Below, piece by piece: positions 28,454 through 36,615 of a stretch of 59,444 bases of DNA. The notes beneath the pieces were generated by a model that ran no database searches, was not told where the DNA came from, and worked only from the letters and a program-made list of their open reading frames with translations. The translations under genes were made by a program, and so were the position numbers. This DNA is from an uncultured Clostridia bacterium. GTDB lineage: Bacteria > Bacillota > Clostridia > Oscillospirales > CAG-272. Within the stretch, counting starts at the first letter, position 1. Each line of letters opens with the position of its first letter. The stretch is from assembly GCA_947624995.1 (NCBI GenBank), contig CANQMS010000014.1, forward strand, positions 1 to 59,444, read 5' to 3'.

Positions 28454-29376
28454 TTCCTGACGCGAGCCTGCCGAGGCGGGTCCTGCCGAGGGACGAGATC
28501 CGCCGGCTCAATTCGAGGACGGCGGAGCTCATCTCGGTCTATTTGAACCTGACGCCCGACGCGATAAAGCCGGAGCTCGTCGAGGAGCTGTCGGAGAGCG
28601 GCGGTATGAGCCGCGAGCGCGCTTTTGCCGAGCTTTTGGCAATATACTGCGGGCTTGATTCGGCGGGGCGCGACAAGGCGCAGTTCAGAAACTATTTTCT
28701 GCCGATGGTACACGAGCTCGCCCCCGCCGTTTTCGAGGCGGACCCTTACTACAAAAATATCAAAATAGAGGCGCGCAAAATCGGCGCATGGGAGCTGCGG
28801 ATGATGTCGCTCAAGCCGTGCGAGGCGTTCGTCTGCCGCGACTTCGTCGTGACGGAGCGCGGCGAGCTGATACCGCAGCTCGGCTTTTTCATGCGCGGGT
28901 TCTCGTACCCGGCGGTGCTCGAGGACGGCAGGGAATGGATGACGCTGATGCCGAACGAAACGGTGACGACGCTGCCCGCCGTCAAAAAAGCGCACGGCAA
29001 AGTGCTCACGTACGGGCTCGGGCTCGGATATTTTGCATATATGTGCTCGCTCTCGGACAGGATCGAAAGCGTGACCGTCGTCGAGCGGTCGGAGGCGGCG
29101 GCGGAGCTGTTCCGCGATGTTATCCTGCCGCAGTTCCCGCTGCCGGAAAAGGTCAGGGTCATTATCGGCGACGCGGTCGAGTTCGCGCGCGACCGCGCAC
29201 CGGGGATGGGATTTGACTTCATCTTCGCCGACATATGGCACGACGCCGGAGACGGGGCGGAGCTCTATCGGACGTTCAAATCGTTTGAGCCGAGGTACCC
29301 CGCGGGCACCGAATTCTCGTACTGGCTCGAGGACACGATACTTTGTTACGAAAACCGCGATCTGTGGCAGAGGTGA
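28450..29376 (+). CDS. SAM-dependent methyltransferase-like protein
   Basis: A 308-residue cytosolic protein. An N-terminal helical region (1-170) precedes a Rossmann-type half with a glycine-rich loop (VLTYGLGLGYFAYMCSL), an acidic end of strand 2 (VTVVERSE) and FDFIFADIWHDAGDG, the order seen in class I methyltransferases and spermidine synthases. No substrate motif is recognised, so catalysis is not certain. It is translationally coupled to coaW and is followed by a terminator, suggesting a role linked to CoA or regulation of the kinase, which is inference only. Confidence 0.65.
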   Translation: MIPDASLPRRVLPRDEIRRLNSRTAELISVYLNLTPDAIKPELVEELSESGGMSRERAFAELLAIYCGLDSAGRDKAQFRNYFLPMVHELAPAVFEADPYYKNIKIEARKIGAWELRMMSLKPCEAFVCRDFVVTERGELIPQLGFFMRGFSYPAVLEDGREWMTLMPNETVTTLPAVKKAHGKVLTYGLGLGYFAYMCSLSDRIESVTVVERSEAAAELFRDVILPQFPLPEKVRVIIGDAVEFARDRAPGMGFDFIFADIWHDAGDGAELYRTFKSFEPRYPAGTEFSYWLEDTILCYENRDLWQR

Positions 29377-29384
29377 AGAAAATA

Positions 29385-29418
29385 GCCCCGGAAATGTTCG
29401 ATTCCGGGGCGGCTTTTT
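29385..29418 (+). terminator. Terminator after the coaW operon
   Basis: GCCCCGGAA / TTCCGGGGC with an 8-base loop, followed by GGCTTTTT. Confidence 0.88.
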
Positions 29419-29585
29419 CGGAAGAAGTGATACGCGGACAGCAAGAAAATAAAGCCGAGCGGGGGCATGATATGCTTTATGGTGTTTTATAATGGAAATG
29501 CCGCGGGTTTTGTGGTACAATAAACGCAGATTATGTCAAAGTCGCCGCACGGCGACGACAAAATAAGGAAACGTTTTTTATACGA

Positions 29586-29639
29586 AAATTCCCGCACCGG
29601 TTAAATTACGGATGCGCCTTTGTTCCGGTGCGGGAATTT
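29586..29639. repeat. 15-bp inverted repeat overlapping the two-component promoter
   Basis: AAATTCCCGCACCGG and CCGGTGCGGGAATTT are perfect inverted copies separated by 24 bases. The right arm lies between the -35 and -10 boxes of the promoter at 29620. It could be an operator or an RNA hairpin. Apart from this repeat and the promoter, I see nothing definite in the 312-base gap 29377-29688. Confidence 0.65.
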
Positions 29640-29649
29640 ACGGTATACT
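29620..29649 (+). promoter_or_regulatory. Promoter of the two-component operon
   Basis: TTGTTC (29620-29625), 18-base spacer, TATACT (29644-29649). The -35 is weak, consistent with a regulated promoter. Confidence 0.6.
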
Positions 29650-29688
29650 CGTATATGAAAATTCGGTCAAAAGGGAGGTGTACTCAAC

Positions 29689-30387
29689 ATGGAATATAAA
29701 ATCGCGGTCGTCGACGATTCGGATGCGGACAGGCGATATATCGCGTCGCTGGCGTCCCGCTGGGCGAAAGCTGCCGGGGTTGAGGCACATATATCCGAGT
29801 TTCTGTCCGCCGAGAGATTTCTTGCGTGCTGCGGCGATGTCTGCGACTTTGACATTCTGCTTTTGGACATCGAAATGGGCGGGATGGACGGTGTCGAGAT
29901 GGCGAAACGTCTGCGGCGGCAGAGCGACACCGTCGAGATCGTCTTTATCACCGGATATTCCGACTACATAGCCGAGGGCTACGAGGTCGCGGCGCTGCAC
30001 TATCTCATCAAGCCCGTGAACGAATCAAAATTTTTCGCCGTCCTCGACCGCGCCGCCGAAAAGATACGGAAAAACGAGCGCGTCCTCACGCTTGAGACGG
30101 GCGGGGAGACCTTGCGCGTCCCGATATATAAAATTCGCTATGCGGAGGTGTTCGGAAACTATGTCACGGTACACGCGGACGCCCCCGTCACCGTCAAGAT
30201 GACGCTCGGCGAGCTTTTGCGCGAGCTTGACGACCGCTTTTACCGCGTGAGCCGCTCCGCCGTCGTCAACTTAACGGAAATAAGCCGCGTCACAAAAAGT
30301 GAGATACGCCTTTCCGACGGGACCTCGGTCCCGCTGCCGCGCGGCGCCTATGAGGGCGTGAACAGAGCTATAATCAATATGAAGTGA
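29689..30387 (+). CDS. LytTR-family response regulator (AgrA-like)
   Basis: A 232-residue response regulator. The receiver domain (1-120) has acidic residues at D9-D10, the phospho-acceptor D60 in DILLLDIEMGGMDG, and the conserved Lys in YLIKPVNES. The C-terminal LytTR DNA-binding domain (about 130-230) shows KIRYAEVFGNYVTVH, FYRVSRSAVVNLTEISRV and LPLPRGAY-like residues. LytTR proteins bind pairs of short direct repeats about two helical turns apart, and such a pair exists upstream of the ABC genes. A strong GGGAGG precedes the start. The kinase gene follows directly. Confidence 0.95.
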   Translation: MEYKIAVVDDSDADRRYIASLASRWAKAAGVEAHISEFLSAERFLACCGDVCDFDILLLDIEMGGMDGVEMAKRLRRQSDTVEIVFITGYSDYIAEGYEVAALHYLIKPVNESKFFAVLDRAAEKIRKNERVLTLETGGETLRVPIYKIRYAEVFGNYVTVHADAPVTVKMTLGELLRELDDRFYRVSRSAVVNLTEISRVTKSEIRLSDGTSVPLPRGAYEGVNRAIINMK

Positions 30388-30395
30388 GGGCGGAG

Positions 30396-31058
30396 ATGGG
30401 CTTTTTTTCAAAACGGATCGACAAAAAGATCGCCGCGTACCAGCGCGACCTTATCGAAACGCACTACCGCGAGGTCGACAACATGTACCGCCAGATACGC
30501 GGCTGGCGCCACGATTACCGCAACCATATCGGCGTTCTGAAGGCTTACGCCGCCTCCGGGGACCTCGATGCGATAAAGCGATATTTGGACCTGCTCGACC
30601 GCGACCTGACGACGGTCGACACCGTCATCAAAACGGGCAACCCGATGGCGGACGCTATTCTCAACTCGAAAATATCGCTCGCAAAATCTAAGCATATAAA
30701 CGTCGTCGCGGACGCGCACATCCCGGTCATGCTGAAGTCGTCCGAGATCGACCTCTGCTGCATAATAGGAAACCTGTTCGACAACGCCATCGAGGCGAGC
30801 ATGAAGCTGCCGGAAGCGGAACGCGTCATCCGCGTCTATATGGACATGAAGGGGACTCAGCTCTATATCTCGTTCACTAACCTGACGGCGGAAGGAAAGC
30901 TCAAGAAAGAGGGCGGTCGCTTCCGCTCGACAAAGGGAGAGGGGCACGGGTTCGGCCTCGTCAGAATAGACGACATCGTCTCCCGTCTCGACGGCTATCT
31001 GAGCCGCAACAGCGAGGACGGCGCGTTCACGACGGAGATACTGTTGCCGCAGGTGTAG
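30396..31058 (+). CDS. GHKL-type sensor histidine kinase without membrane domain
   Basis: A 220-residue histidine kinase of the AgrC-like GHKL group. The phospho-accepting helix has H39 in WRHDYRNHIGVLK; the ATPase domain shows NLFDNAIEAS (N box) and GEGHGFGLVRI (G box). Unlike AgrC it has no transmembrane segments: the protein starts about 35 residues before the histidine. It must either sense a cytosolic signal or depend on a partner. I start it at ATG 30396, 8 bases after the regulator stop, behind GAGGGCGG; a GTG at 30384 overlaps the stop and is less likely. Confidence 0.9.
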   Translation: MGFFSKRIDKKIAAYQRDLIETHYREVDNMYRQIRGWRHDYRNHIGVLKAYAASGDLDAIKRYLDLLDRDLTTVDTVIKTGNPMADAILNSKISLAKSKHINVVADAHIPVMLKSSEIDLCCIIGNLFDNAIEASMKLPEAERVIRVYMDMKGTQLYISFTNLTAEGKLKKEGGRFRSTKGEGHGFGLVRIDDIVSRLDGYLSRNSEDGAFTTEILLPQV

Positions 31059-31065
31059 GTGATAT

Positions 31066-31125
31066 GCGAGGGGGTGACTTTTCGGGAAAAGTCACCCCCT
31101 CGCGCTCCCCCTTCAAAAGCTTTTA
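31066..31125 (-). repeat. Dispersed palindromic element, copy A
   Basis: Perfect 17-bp stem (31066-31082 / 31087-31103, loop CGGG). Read on the minus strand it is preceded by the head ATAAAAGCTTTTGAA and a G-rich linker (31104-31125). Copies B (35317-35378) and C (52840-52901) have the same head and different arms. Confidence 0.75.
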
Positions 31126-31135
31126 TTACTTTTTT

Positions 31136-31168
31136 GCAGTTCGTCACCGGGAAACGACAACTCATCAC
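31136..31168 (+). promoter_or_regulatory. Tandem LytTR binding sites
   Basis: GCAGTTCGTCAC (31136-31147) and ACAACTCATCAC (31157-31168) are direct repeats 21 bases apart, resembling LytTR/VirR boxes (core CAGTT...CAC). They end 6 bases before the -35 of the ABC promoter, the standard place for an activator of this family. Confidence 0.7.
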
Positions 31169-31174
31169 CGAAAT

Positions 31175-31204
31175 TTGCCGCGGGGCGTTTTTTTGTGATA
31201 TGAT
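31175..31204 (+). promoter_or_regulatory. Promoter of the ABC transporter pair
   Basis: TTGCCG (31175-31180), 18-base spacer, TATGAT (31199-31204) with TGA before it (extended -10). The weak -35 fits dependence on the LytTR activator. Confidence 0.7.
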
Positions 31205-31231
31205 TCGGGACAGAAAGGACGGTGTATATTC

Positions 31232-33082
31232 TTGACAAACGAAAAAACCTTAAAGGAAAAGAAACCGAAGCCGAAGTACAACATGTGGCAGAATTCGCTC
31301 TACATGATAAAGGCGGCGTGGACGTCCGGGGAGCGCGGCGTCATCGTGTTGTGCGCCGTGACCGCGTTTCTTTCGGTCGCGTCTAACCTTGTGAACCTCT
31401 ATATCTCCCCGGCGATATTGTCCGCGGTCGAAAGGCACGTATCAATATCGGAGCTGGTTTTGACTATACTCGGTTTCACGTTCGCTGTTATGGCTCTCTC
31501 GGCGCTGTCGGCGTATGTGAACGAAAACGTCCTCTTCGGGCGGATATCGGTCAGAACGGAGATATTATCGCGCCTGAACAGGAAGGCGGCGACTACCTCA
31601 TATCCGAACATCGACGACGAGGGCTTCAAAAAGCTGCTCGAAAAGTCGAGCGAATGTGTAAGCAGCAACAGAGAGGCGACCGAGGCGATATGGGAAACAC
31701 TGACCTCGCTTTTGACAAATTTCGTCGGATTTATCATCTACGTCAGCCTGCTCTCGACCGTTGAGCCGGTTCTGATCGTCGTCATTCTCCTGACGACGGT
31801 GAGCGGCTACTTCATCTCAAAATATTTGAACGGCTACGGGTACCGCCACCGCGACGAGGAGGCTGAGTACGAGCGGCATATGAGCTACGTCTCGGACCGC
31901 GGCAACGATCTCCCCGCGGCGAAGGAGATCCGCATATTCGGGCTGCGCCCGTGGCTCTCCGAGCTTTACCGAAAGGCGGAGGACGCGTATACATCGTTTC
32001 ACAGGCGCGCCGAGGGCGTCTATATCTGGGCGAGGATCGCGGACCTTTTGCTCACATTCCTGCGGAGCGGCGCCGCGTATGCGTACCTTATCGCGCTCGT
32101 GCTCTCGGGCGGACTCGGCGTCTCGGAATTCCTGCTCTATTTTACCGCCGTAAGCGGATTCACGGAGTGGGTCTCCGGCATCCTCGGCAATATCGGAACG
32201 CTGCACAAGCAGTCGCTTGACATCTGCACGGTGCGCGAATGTCTCGAATACCCGGAGCCGTTCAAATTCGACGGGGGCGAGCATATAGCGCCCGAACCCG
32301 GAAGAAAATACGAAATAAAACTTGAAAACGTCTCCTACCGCTATCCGGGAGCGGAGGCGGACACTCTCCGAAACATAAATCTGACGCTCTACCCGGGCGA
32401 AAAATTAGCCGTCGTCGGGCTGAACGGCGCGGGCAAGACGACGCTTGTAAAGCTGTTTTGCGGCTTTCTCGACCCGACGGAGGGGCGCGTCACCCTTGAC
32501 GGGCGCGATATCCGCGAATTTGACCGCGCCGAATATTATACGATGTTCTCCGCCGTGTTCCAGAACTTTATGGTGCTCGCCTCGACCGTTGCGGCGAACA
32601 TCGCGGGCAGCGAGGACGACATTGATATAGACCGCGTCCGCGACTGCGCGGAGCGTGCGGGGCTGAAAAAGAAAATAGAGTCTCTGCCGGACGGATATGA
32701 CACGTATCTGAACCGCGAGGTATATGAGGACGCGGCGACGTTGTCCGGAGGGGAGACGCAGCGGCTGATGCTGGCGCGCGCGCTCTACAAAAACGCGCCG
32801 TTCGTCGTGCTCGACGAGCCGACGGCGGCTCTCGATCCGCTCGCGGAGTCCGACATGTACCACAAATATAACGAGATGACGGCGGGAAAATCGTCGGTCT
32901 ATATCTCCCACCGCTTGGCGTCGACGCGGTTCTGCGACCGCATCATACTTATCGAGGGCGGGAAGATCGCCGAGGAAGGCACGCACGACGAGCTCTTGAA
33001 GCTCTCCGGCAGGTACGCGGAGCTTTTCGAGGTCCAGAGCAAATATTACAGAGAGGACGGCGGAGAAAATGAAGAAAAATAA
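31232..33082 (+). CDS. ABC half-transporter (membrane domain fused to ATPase), first subunit
   Basis: A 616-residue ABC exporter-type protein. Residues 1-340 hold about six transmembrane helices. The ATPase half (about 355-610) has Walker A in VVGLNGAGKTT, signature LSGGETQ, Walker B VVLDEPTAALDP and the switch His in YISHRLAS, all canonical. No peptidase domain precedes it, so it is not a C39 bacteriocin exporter. The start is TTG 31232 with AAAGGAC upstream; an ATG 17 codons in is an alternative. It overlaps the next gene by 14 bases. Substrate unknown; LytTR control suggests a peptide or antimicrobial. Confidence 0.9.
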   Translation: MTNEKTLKEKKPKPKYNMWQNSLYMIKAAWTSGERGVIVLCAVTAFLSVASNLVNLYISPAILSAVERHVSISELVLTILGFTFAVMALSALSAYVNENVLFGRISVRTEILSRLNRKAATTSYPNIDDEGFKKLLEKSSECVSSNREATEAIWETLTSLLTNFVGFIIYVSLLSTVEPVLIVVILLTTVSGYFISKYLNGYGYRHRDEEAEYERHMSYVSDRGNDLPAAKEIRIFGLRPWLSELYRKAEDAYTSFHRRAEGVYIWARIADLLLTFLRSGAAYAYLIALVLSGGLGVSEFLLYFTAVSGFTEWVSGILGNIGTLHKQSLDICTVRECLEYPEPFKFDGGEHIAPEPGRKYEIKLENVSYRYPGAEADTLRNINLTLYPGEKLAVVGLNGAGKTTLVKLFCGFLDPTEGRVTLDGRDIREFDRAEYYTMFSAVFQNFMVLASTVAANIAGSEDDIDIDRVRDCAERAGLKKKIESLPDGYDTYLNREVYEDAATLSGGETQRLMLARALYKNAPFVVLDEPTAALDPLAESDMYHKYNEMTAGKSSVYISHRLASTRFCDRIILIEGGKIAEEGTHDELLKLSGRYAELFEVQSKYYREDGGENEEK

Positions 33083-34961
33083 GAAAACAAACAGCGATAA
33101 CGAGCTTATGTCGTGGCGCGACGCGGCAAAATTAAATATCCGCGCGCTTAAGCTCTGGTGGCGGCGCATGCCTCAGCTCATGACATCATATCTCGTCCTT
33201 TTCGTGTGGGATGCGCTCACGCCGTATGTCGGGATATATCTCTCGGCGCTCGTAATAGACGAGCTTGCGGGGGCGCGCGACCCGCACCGGCTCTTCTTCC
33301 TTGTCGCGCTGACGCTTATATCCGCCGCCGTGATATCTCTTGTTTCGGCGATCCTCCGCAAGTGGGCGAACACGTATGAGGCGGGGCTGTGGTATAAGTT
33401 CAACAACATCTTTTCCGAAAAGCTCCTGTCTATGGATTATGTCGACCGCGACAAAACGGAAACCGCGGCGCTGCTCTCAACCATCAGGCAGAATATAAAC
33501 GGCGGAGGCTGGGGACTCATCCGTGTTCCGAGCAACATTTTGTCGCTCGTATCATCTGTTTTGACGCTCTTCGGCGGCGTCGCGCTGACGGTCACGCTTT
33601 TCACGAGCAAGGTGCCCGACGGGGCGGGCGCGCTGACATCGCTCGGCAATCCGCTCTTCGCGCTCCTCATCGCCGCCGTTATGATCGCGATAACGGTCAT
33701 CTCGCCAATGCTCTCGAACAAGGCGGGCAGCTATTGGGCAAAAAACGCGGACGTTCACAGAGAGGGAAACCGATTTTTCGAGTTCTTCGGCTTTCTCGGT
33801 TTCCGTCCCGAATACGCGATGGACGTCAGAATGTACAGGTTTGACAAGGTATGCGAAAAATACAATACAAAAAAGGACGGTGTGTTTTCTTCGCACGGCA
33901 TATTCGCGCACTACGCGCGCGGACCGATAGGGCTTTACCGCGCCGCGTCCTCGGCTGTGTCCGTCATATTCACCGGCGTCGTCTACGCGTTCGTCTGCCT
34001 CAAGGCGTGGGCGGGCGCGTTCGGTCTCGGCGCTGTCACACAGTACGTCTCGTCCGTCACGCGGCTGTCCGGCAGCGTCGACGGCATCATCTCGACGCTC
34101 GGCGATATGAGAAACAACGCGCCTTTCCTTGAGTTGACGTTACGCTTCCTCGATATACCGAACAATATGTATCAGGGCTCGCTGACAGTCGAAAAGCGCC
34201 GCGACCGCAAATACGAGGTCGAGTTCAGAGACGTCAGCTTCCGCTATCCCGGCAGCGAAAATTATGCGCTGCGCCACGTCAATATGAAATTTGAGATAGG
34301 TCGCCGCCTCGCCGTCGTCGGTGAGAACGGATCGGGCAAGACGACGTTTATAAAGCTGCTCTGCCGCCTCTACGACCCGACCGAGGGTGAGATCCTGCTA
34401 AACGGCATCGACATCCGAAAGTACAGGTACGACGAATATATGGCGATATTCTCCGTCGTGTTCCAGGACTTCCGCCTGTTCGCGCTCCCGCTCGGTGAAA
34501 ACGTCGCCGCGCGCGCCGATTATGACGAGTCCCTCGCGCGCGACTGCCTCGAAAAAGCCGGATTCGGCGAGCGCCTCCGCGAGCTGCCAGACGGGCTCGG
34601 CACGTATCTCTACAAGGATTACGACAAAGACGGCGTCAGTGTCTCGGGCGGCGAGGCGCAGAAGATCGCAATCGCCCGCGCGCTCTATAAGGATGCGCCG
34701 TTCATCATCCTCGACGAGCCGACGGCGGCGCTCGACCCGATGGCGGAGGCGGAGATTTACTCGAAATTCAACGACATAGCCGGGGACAAGACCGCGATAT
34801 ACATCAGCCATCGCCTGTCGTCGTGCAAGTTCTGCGACGAGATCGCCGTCTTCTGCGAGGGGGCTGTGATCCAGCAGGGATCACATGAGGCGCTTCTCTC
34901 CGTCGAGGGCGGCAAGTACCGCGAGCTGTGGCTCGCGCAGGCGCAGTATTACGCGGAGTGA
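33069..34961 (+). CDS. ABC half-transporter (membrane domain fused to ATPase), second subunit
   Basis: A 630-residue partner of the preceding protein. Residues 1-370 are a membrane domain of about six helices; the ATPase half has VVGENGSGKTT (Walker A), VSGGEAQ (signature), IILDEPTAALDP (Walker B) and YISHRLSS. Both members keep canonical motifs, so both sites may hydrolyse ATP. Overlap by 14 bases implies a heterodimer made from one message. It ends 11 bases before the convergent ACT gene, with no terminator between. Confidence 0.9.
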   Translation: MKKNKKTNSDNELMSWRDAAKLNIRALKLWWRRMPQLMTSYLVLFVWDALTPYVGIYLSALVIDELAGARDPHRLFFLVALTLISAAVISLVSAILRKWANTYEAGLWYKFNNIFSEKLLSMDYVDRDKTETAALLSTIRQNINGGGWGLIRVPSNILSLVSSVLTLFGGVALTVTLFTSKVPDGAGALTSLGNPLFALLIAAVMIAITVISPMLSNKAGSYWAKNADVHREGNRFFEFFGFLGFRPEYAMDVRMYRFDKVCEKYNTKKDGVFSSHGIFAHYARGPIGLYRAASSAVSVIFTGVVYAFVCLKAWAGAFGLGAVTQYVSSVTRLSGSVDGIISTLGDMRNNAPFLELTLRFLDIPNNMYQGSLTVEKRRDRKYEVEFRDVSFRYPGSENYALRHVNMKFEIGRRLAVVGENGSGKTTFIKLLCRLYDPTEGEILLNGIDIRKYRYDEYMAIFSVVFQDFRLFALPLGENVAARADYDESLARDCLEKAGFGERLRELPDGLGTYLYKDYDKDGVSVSGGEAQKIAIARALYKDAPFIILDEPTAALDPMAEAEIYSKFNDIAGDKTAIYISHRLSSCKFCDEIAVFCEGAVIQQGSHEALLSVEGGKYRELWLAQAQYYAE

Positions 34962-34971
34962 ACTGCCGGAT

Positions 34972-35286
34972 TCACGTGTTTGCATCCCCCGAGCGGTGTT
35001 CGCGCGATAAAAGCCGGGCGATCGCGCGCATGACGCGGTCGGCGTCGGCGGGCGGGACCGTGACGGTCGCTTCTATTTCCGATATTTCCGCCGTTATCGC
35101 GCGGCTGCCGCACGAGGCAACGGTGAAGAGCAGTGCGGGGAGCGATGAGCGCATCCCGCACCCGAGCACGCTGACGGGAACGGCGTCGACGCCGTCTATG
35201 TTGATCTGCGGTCGGCGGAGCACGGCGTCAACCGTATATTTGCGTCTGTCCATGTGAAAAAAACAAAAGCCCGTGAAAAATTTCAT
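34972..35286 (-). CDS. Stand-alone ACT-domain protein, aspartokinase-like
   Basis: A short protein (104 residues from ATG 35286, 93 from ATG 35253). From about residue 37 it reads VPVSVLGCGMRSSLPALL, then ITAEISEIEATVTVPPADAD and VMRAIARLL, matching the last ACT repeat of aspartokinases (GxGM, then the SEIxxxVxV strand and the DAxxAxxA helix). It lies downstream of homoserine dehydrogenase on the same strand, separated by palindromic element B, so it may be a detached regulatory domain for threonine/methionine synthesis or a remnant of an aspartokinase. Neither start has a good Shine-Dalgarno, which weakens the case for translation. Confidence 0.55.
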   Translation of the reverse strand: MKFFTGFCFFHMDRRKYTVDAVLRRPQINIDGVDAVPVSVLGCGMRSSLPALLFTVASCGSRAITAEISEIEATVTVPPADADRVMRAIARLLSREHRSGDANT

Positions 35287-35316
35287 ACGTCCCGCTCACT
35301 TTCTCCCTTTCGGTCA

Positions 35317-35378
35317 ATAAAAGGTTTTGAAGATGGGGGCTCGGGGGAAGGAACCTTTGCAAAGGTTCCTTCCCCCGA
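35317..35378 (+). repeat. Dispersed palindromic element, copy B
   Basis: A 38-base perfect palindrome (35341-35378: 18-base arms flanking GC) preceded by the head AATAAAAGGTTTTGAA and a G-rich linker. It lies between hom and the ACT gene. The arms differ from copies A and C yet pair perfectly. Confidence 0.8.
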
Positions 35379-35427
35379 AATTTTCTCACGGTCTTTTTTC
35401 GCTTTCGTTATGCTTGCTTTACTACTG

Positions 35428-36615
35428 TCATATTATGCGGTAAACGGAAATTTGCTCATCCGTCCCGACGAGCGATACGGCGTCCCCGTGGCGGCAGGGC
35501 GGGAGTATCGCGCCGACCGTGTCCCCGTCCGAGACGAGTACCTCGGGGGCGACGCGTTCGCCGAGCGCCTCCCACGACGATTTGGGCGCGGTGATAAAGT
35601 GGCGGCAGACATGCTCGCCGAACGGGAGCACATCGTCCTCACTTGCGCGCGTGAATCTGCGGCACCTGCGCGCCTTGCCGGACACGGCGGCGATGATATC
35701 GGACATCACGCTGCCGGACGTCGGGTATTTCCCGGCGCCGCTGCCGTAAAACATCAGCTCGCCGGAGAGCGAACAGCGCAAAAGCACGCCGTTATAGACG
35801 CCGGAGACGTGGGCGAGCGGCGACGAAAACGGAACAAAAGAGGGCGCGGCGAACAGGTCTGCTTTGCCGCCCTCGAACGACGCATGGGCGATCAGCTTCA
35901 CGGTCCCGCCGCATTTTGCGGCGAGCGAAAGCGCCTTCGGCGTGACGGTGCGGACCGTTTCCGCCCGGACGAGCTCCGGCGGCGCCAGCTTGCCGGACGC
36001 GAGCGCCGACAGAATCGTGATCTTTCGCTGCGCGTCTGCCGCGTCAACGTCTGCGGAGGGGTCGCGCTCGGCGTAGCCGAGGCGCTGTGCCTCCGAAAGC
36101 GCGGAATCAAAATCCGTGCCGCCTTCGATTTTTGTAAGGATATAATTCGTCGTGCCGTTCACGATGCCGTCGATACCGATTATTTCCTCGGATGAGAGGC
36201 AGTCCGTTATCGGTCTGATGAGCGGTATGCCGCCGCCGACGGACGCCTCAAACAGATAGTGGACGCCGTTCTCGGCGGCAGCGGCGGTGAATTCGTCGCC
36301 GAACAGGGAGACGACCTCTTTATTTGAGGAGACGACGTGTTTTTTTGCATTGAGGCACGCAAGCGTGAATTCGCGCGCCGGGTGAGAGCCGCCCATAAGC
36401 TCGGCGACAAGCCCGACCTCCGGGTCGGAGACGATGACGGAGATGTCGTGTACGATTTTGTCTTCAAGCGGGTGACCGGGAAATTCGCGCAGGTCGAGCA
36501 CGTATTTTATTTCGATCTCCTCGCCGCATGCAGAGGCGATCGCACTTTTGTTCCCGAGGATGACGTCCGCGACGCCGCCGCCTATATTTCCCATTCCGAG
36601 TATGGCTATCTTCAT
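35428..36615 (-). CDS. hom: Homoserine dehydrogenase
   Basis: A 395-residue homoserine dehydrogenase, reducing aspartate semialdehyde to homoserine for threonine and methionine. The NAD(P) loop is ILGMGNIGGGVADVIL; the catalytic domain has KHVVSSNKEVVS, LFEASVGGGIPLI, GIVNGTTNYIL and ERDPSADVDAADAQRKI. Only about 70 residues follow the GAGKYPTSGSV segment, so the usual C-terminal ACT domain is reduced or atypical; a separate ACT gene lies downstream. It overlaps the upstream membrane-protein gene by 4 bases (ATGA). Confidence 0.95.
   Translation of the reverse strand: MKIAILGMGNIGGGVADVILGNKSAIASACGEEIEIKYVLDLREFPGHPLEDKIVHDISVIVSDPEVGLVAELMGGSHPAREFTLACLNAKKHVVSSNKEVVSLFGDEFTAAAAENGVHYLFEASVGGGIPLIRPITDCLSSEEIIGIDGIVNGTTNYILTKIEGGTDFDSALSEAQRLGYAERDPSADVDAADAQRKITILSALASGKLAPPELVRAETVRTVTPKALSLAAKCGGTVKLIAHASFEGGKADLFAAPSFVPFSSPLAHVSGVYNGVLLRCSLSGELMFYGSGAGKYPTSGSVMSDIIAAVSGKARRCRRFTRASEDDVLPFGEHVCRHFITAPKSSWEALGERVAPEVLVSDGDTVGAILPPCRHGDAVSLVGTDEQISVYRII

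Noticed and set aside
31232-34961. Bacteriocin export cluster
   Set aside because: No C39 peptidase domain, no double-glycine precursor peptide and no immunity gene are visible between 29377 and 35286.
35254-36195. Plus-strand 313-residue frame over hom
   Set aside because: The antisense protein, hom, has clear conserved motifs; the plus-strand frame is Arg-rich shadow sequence.
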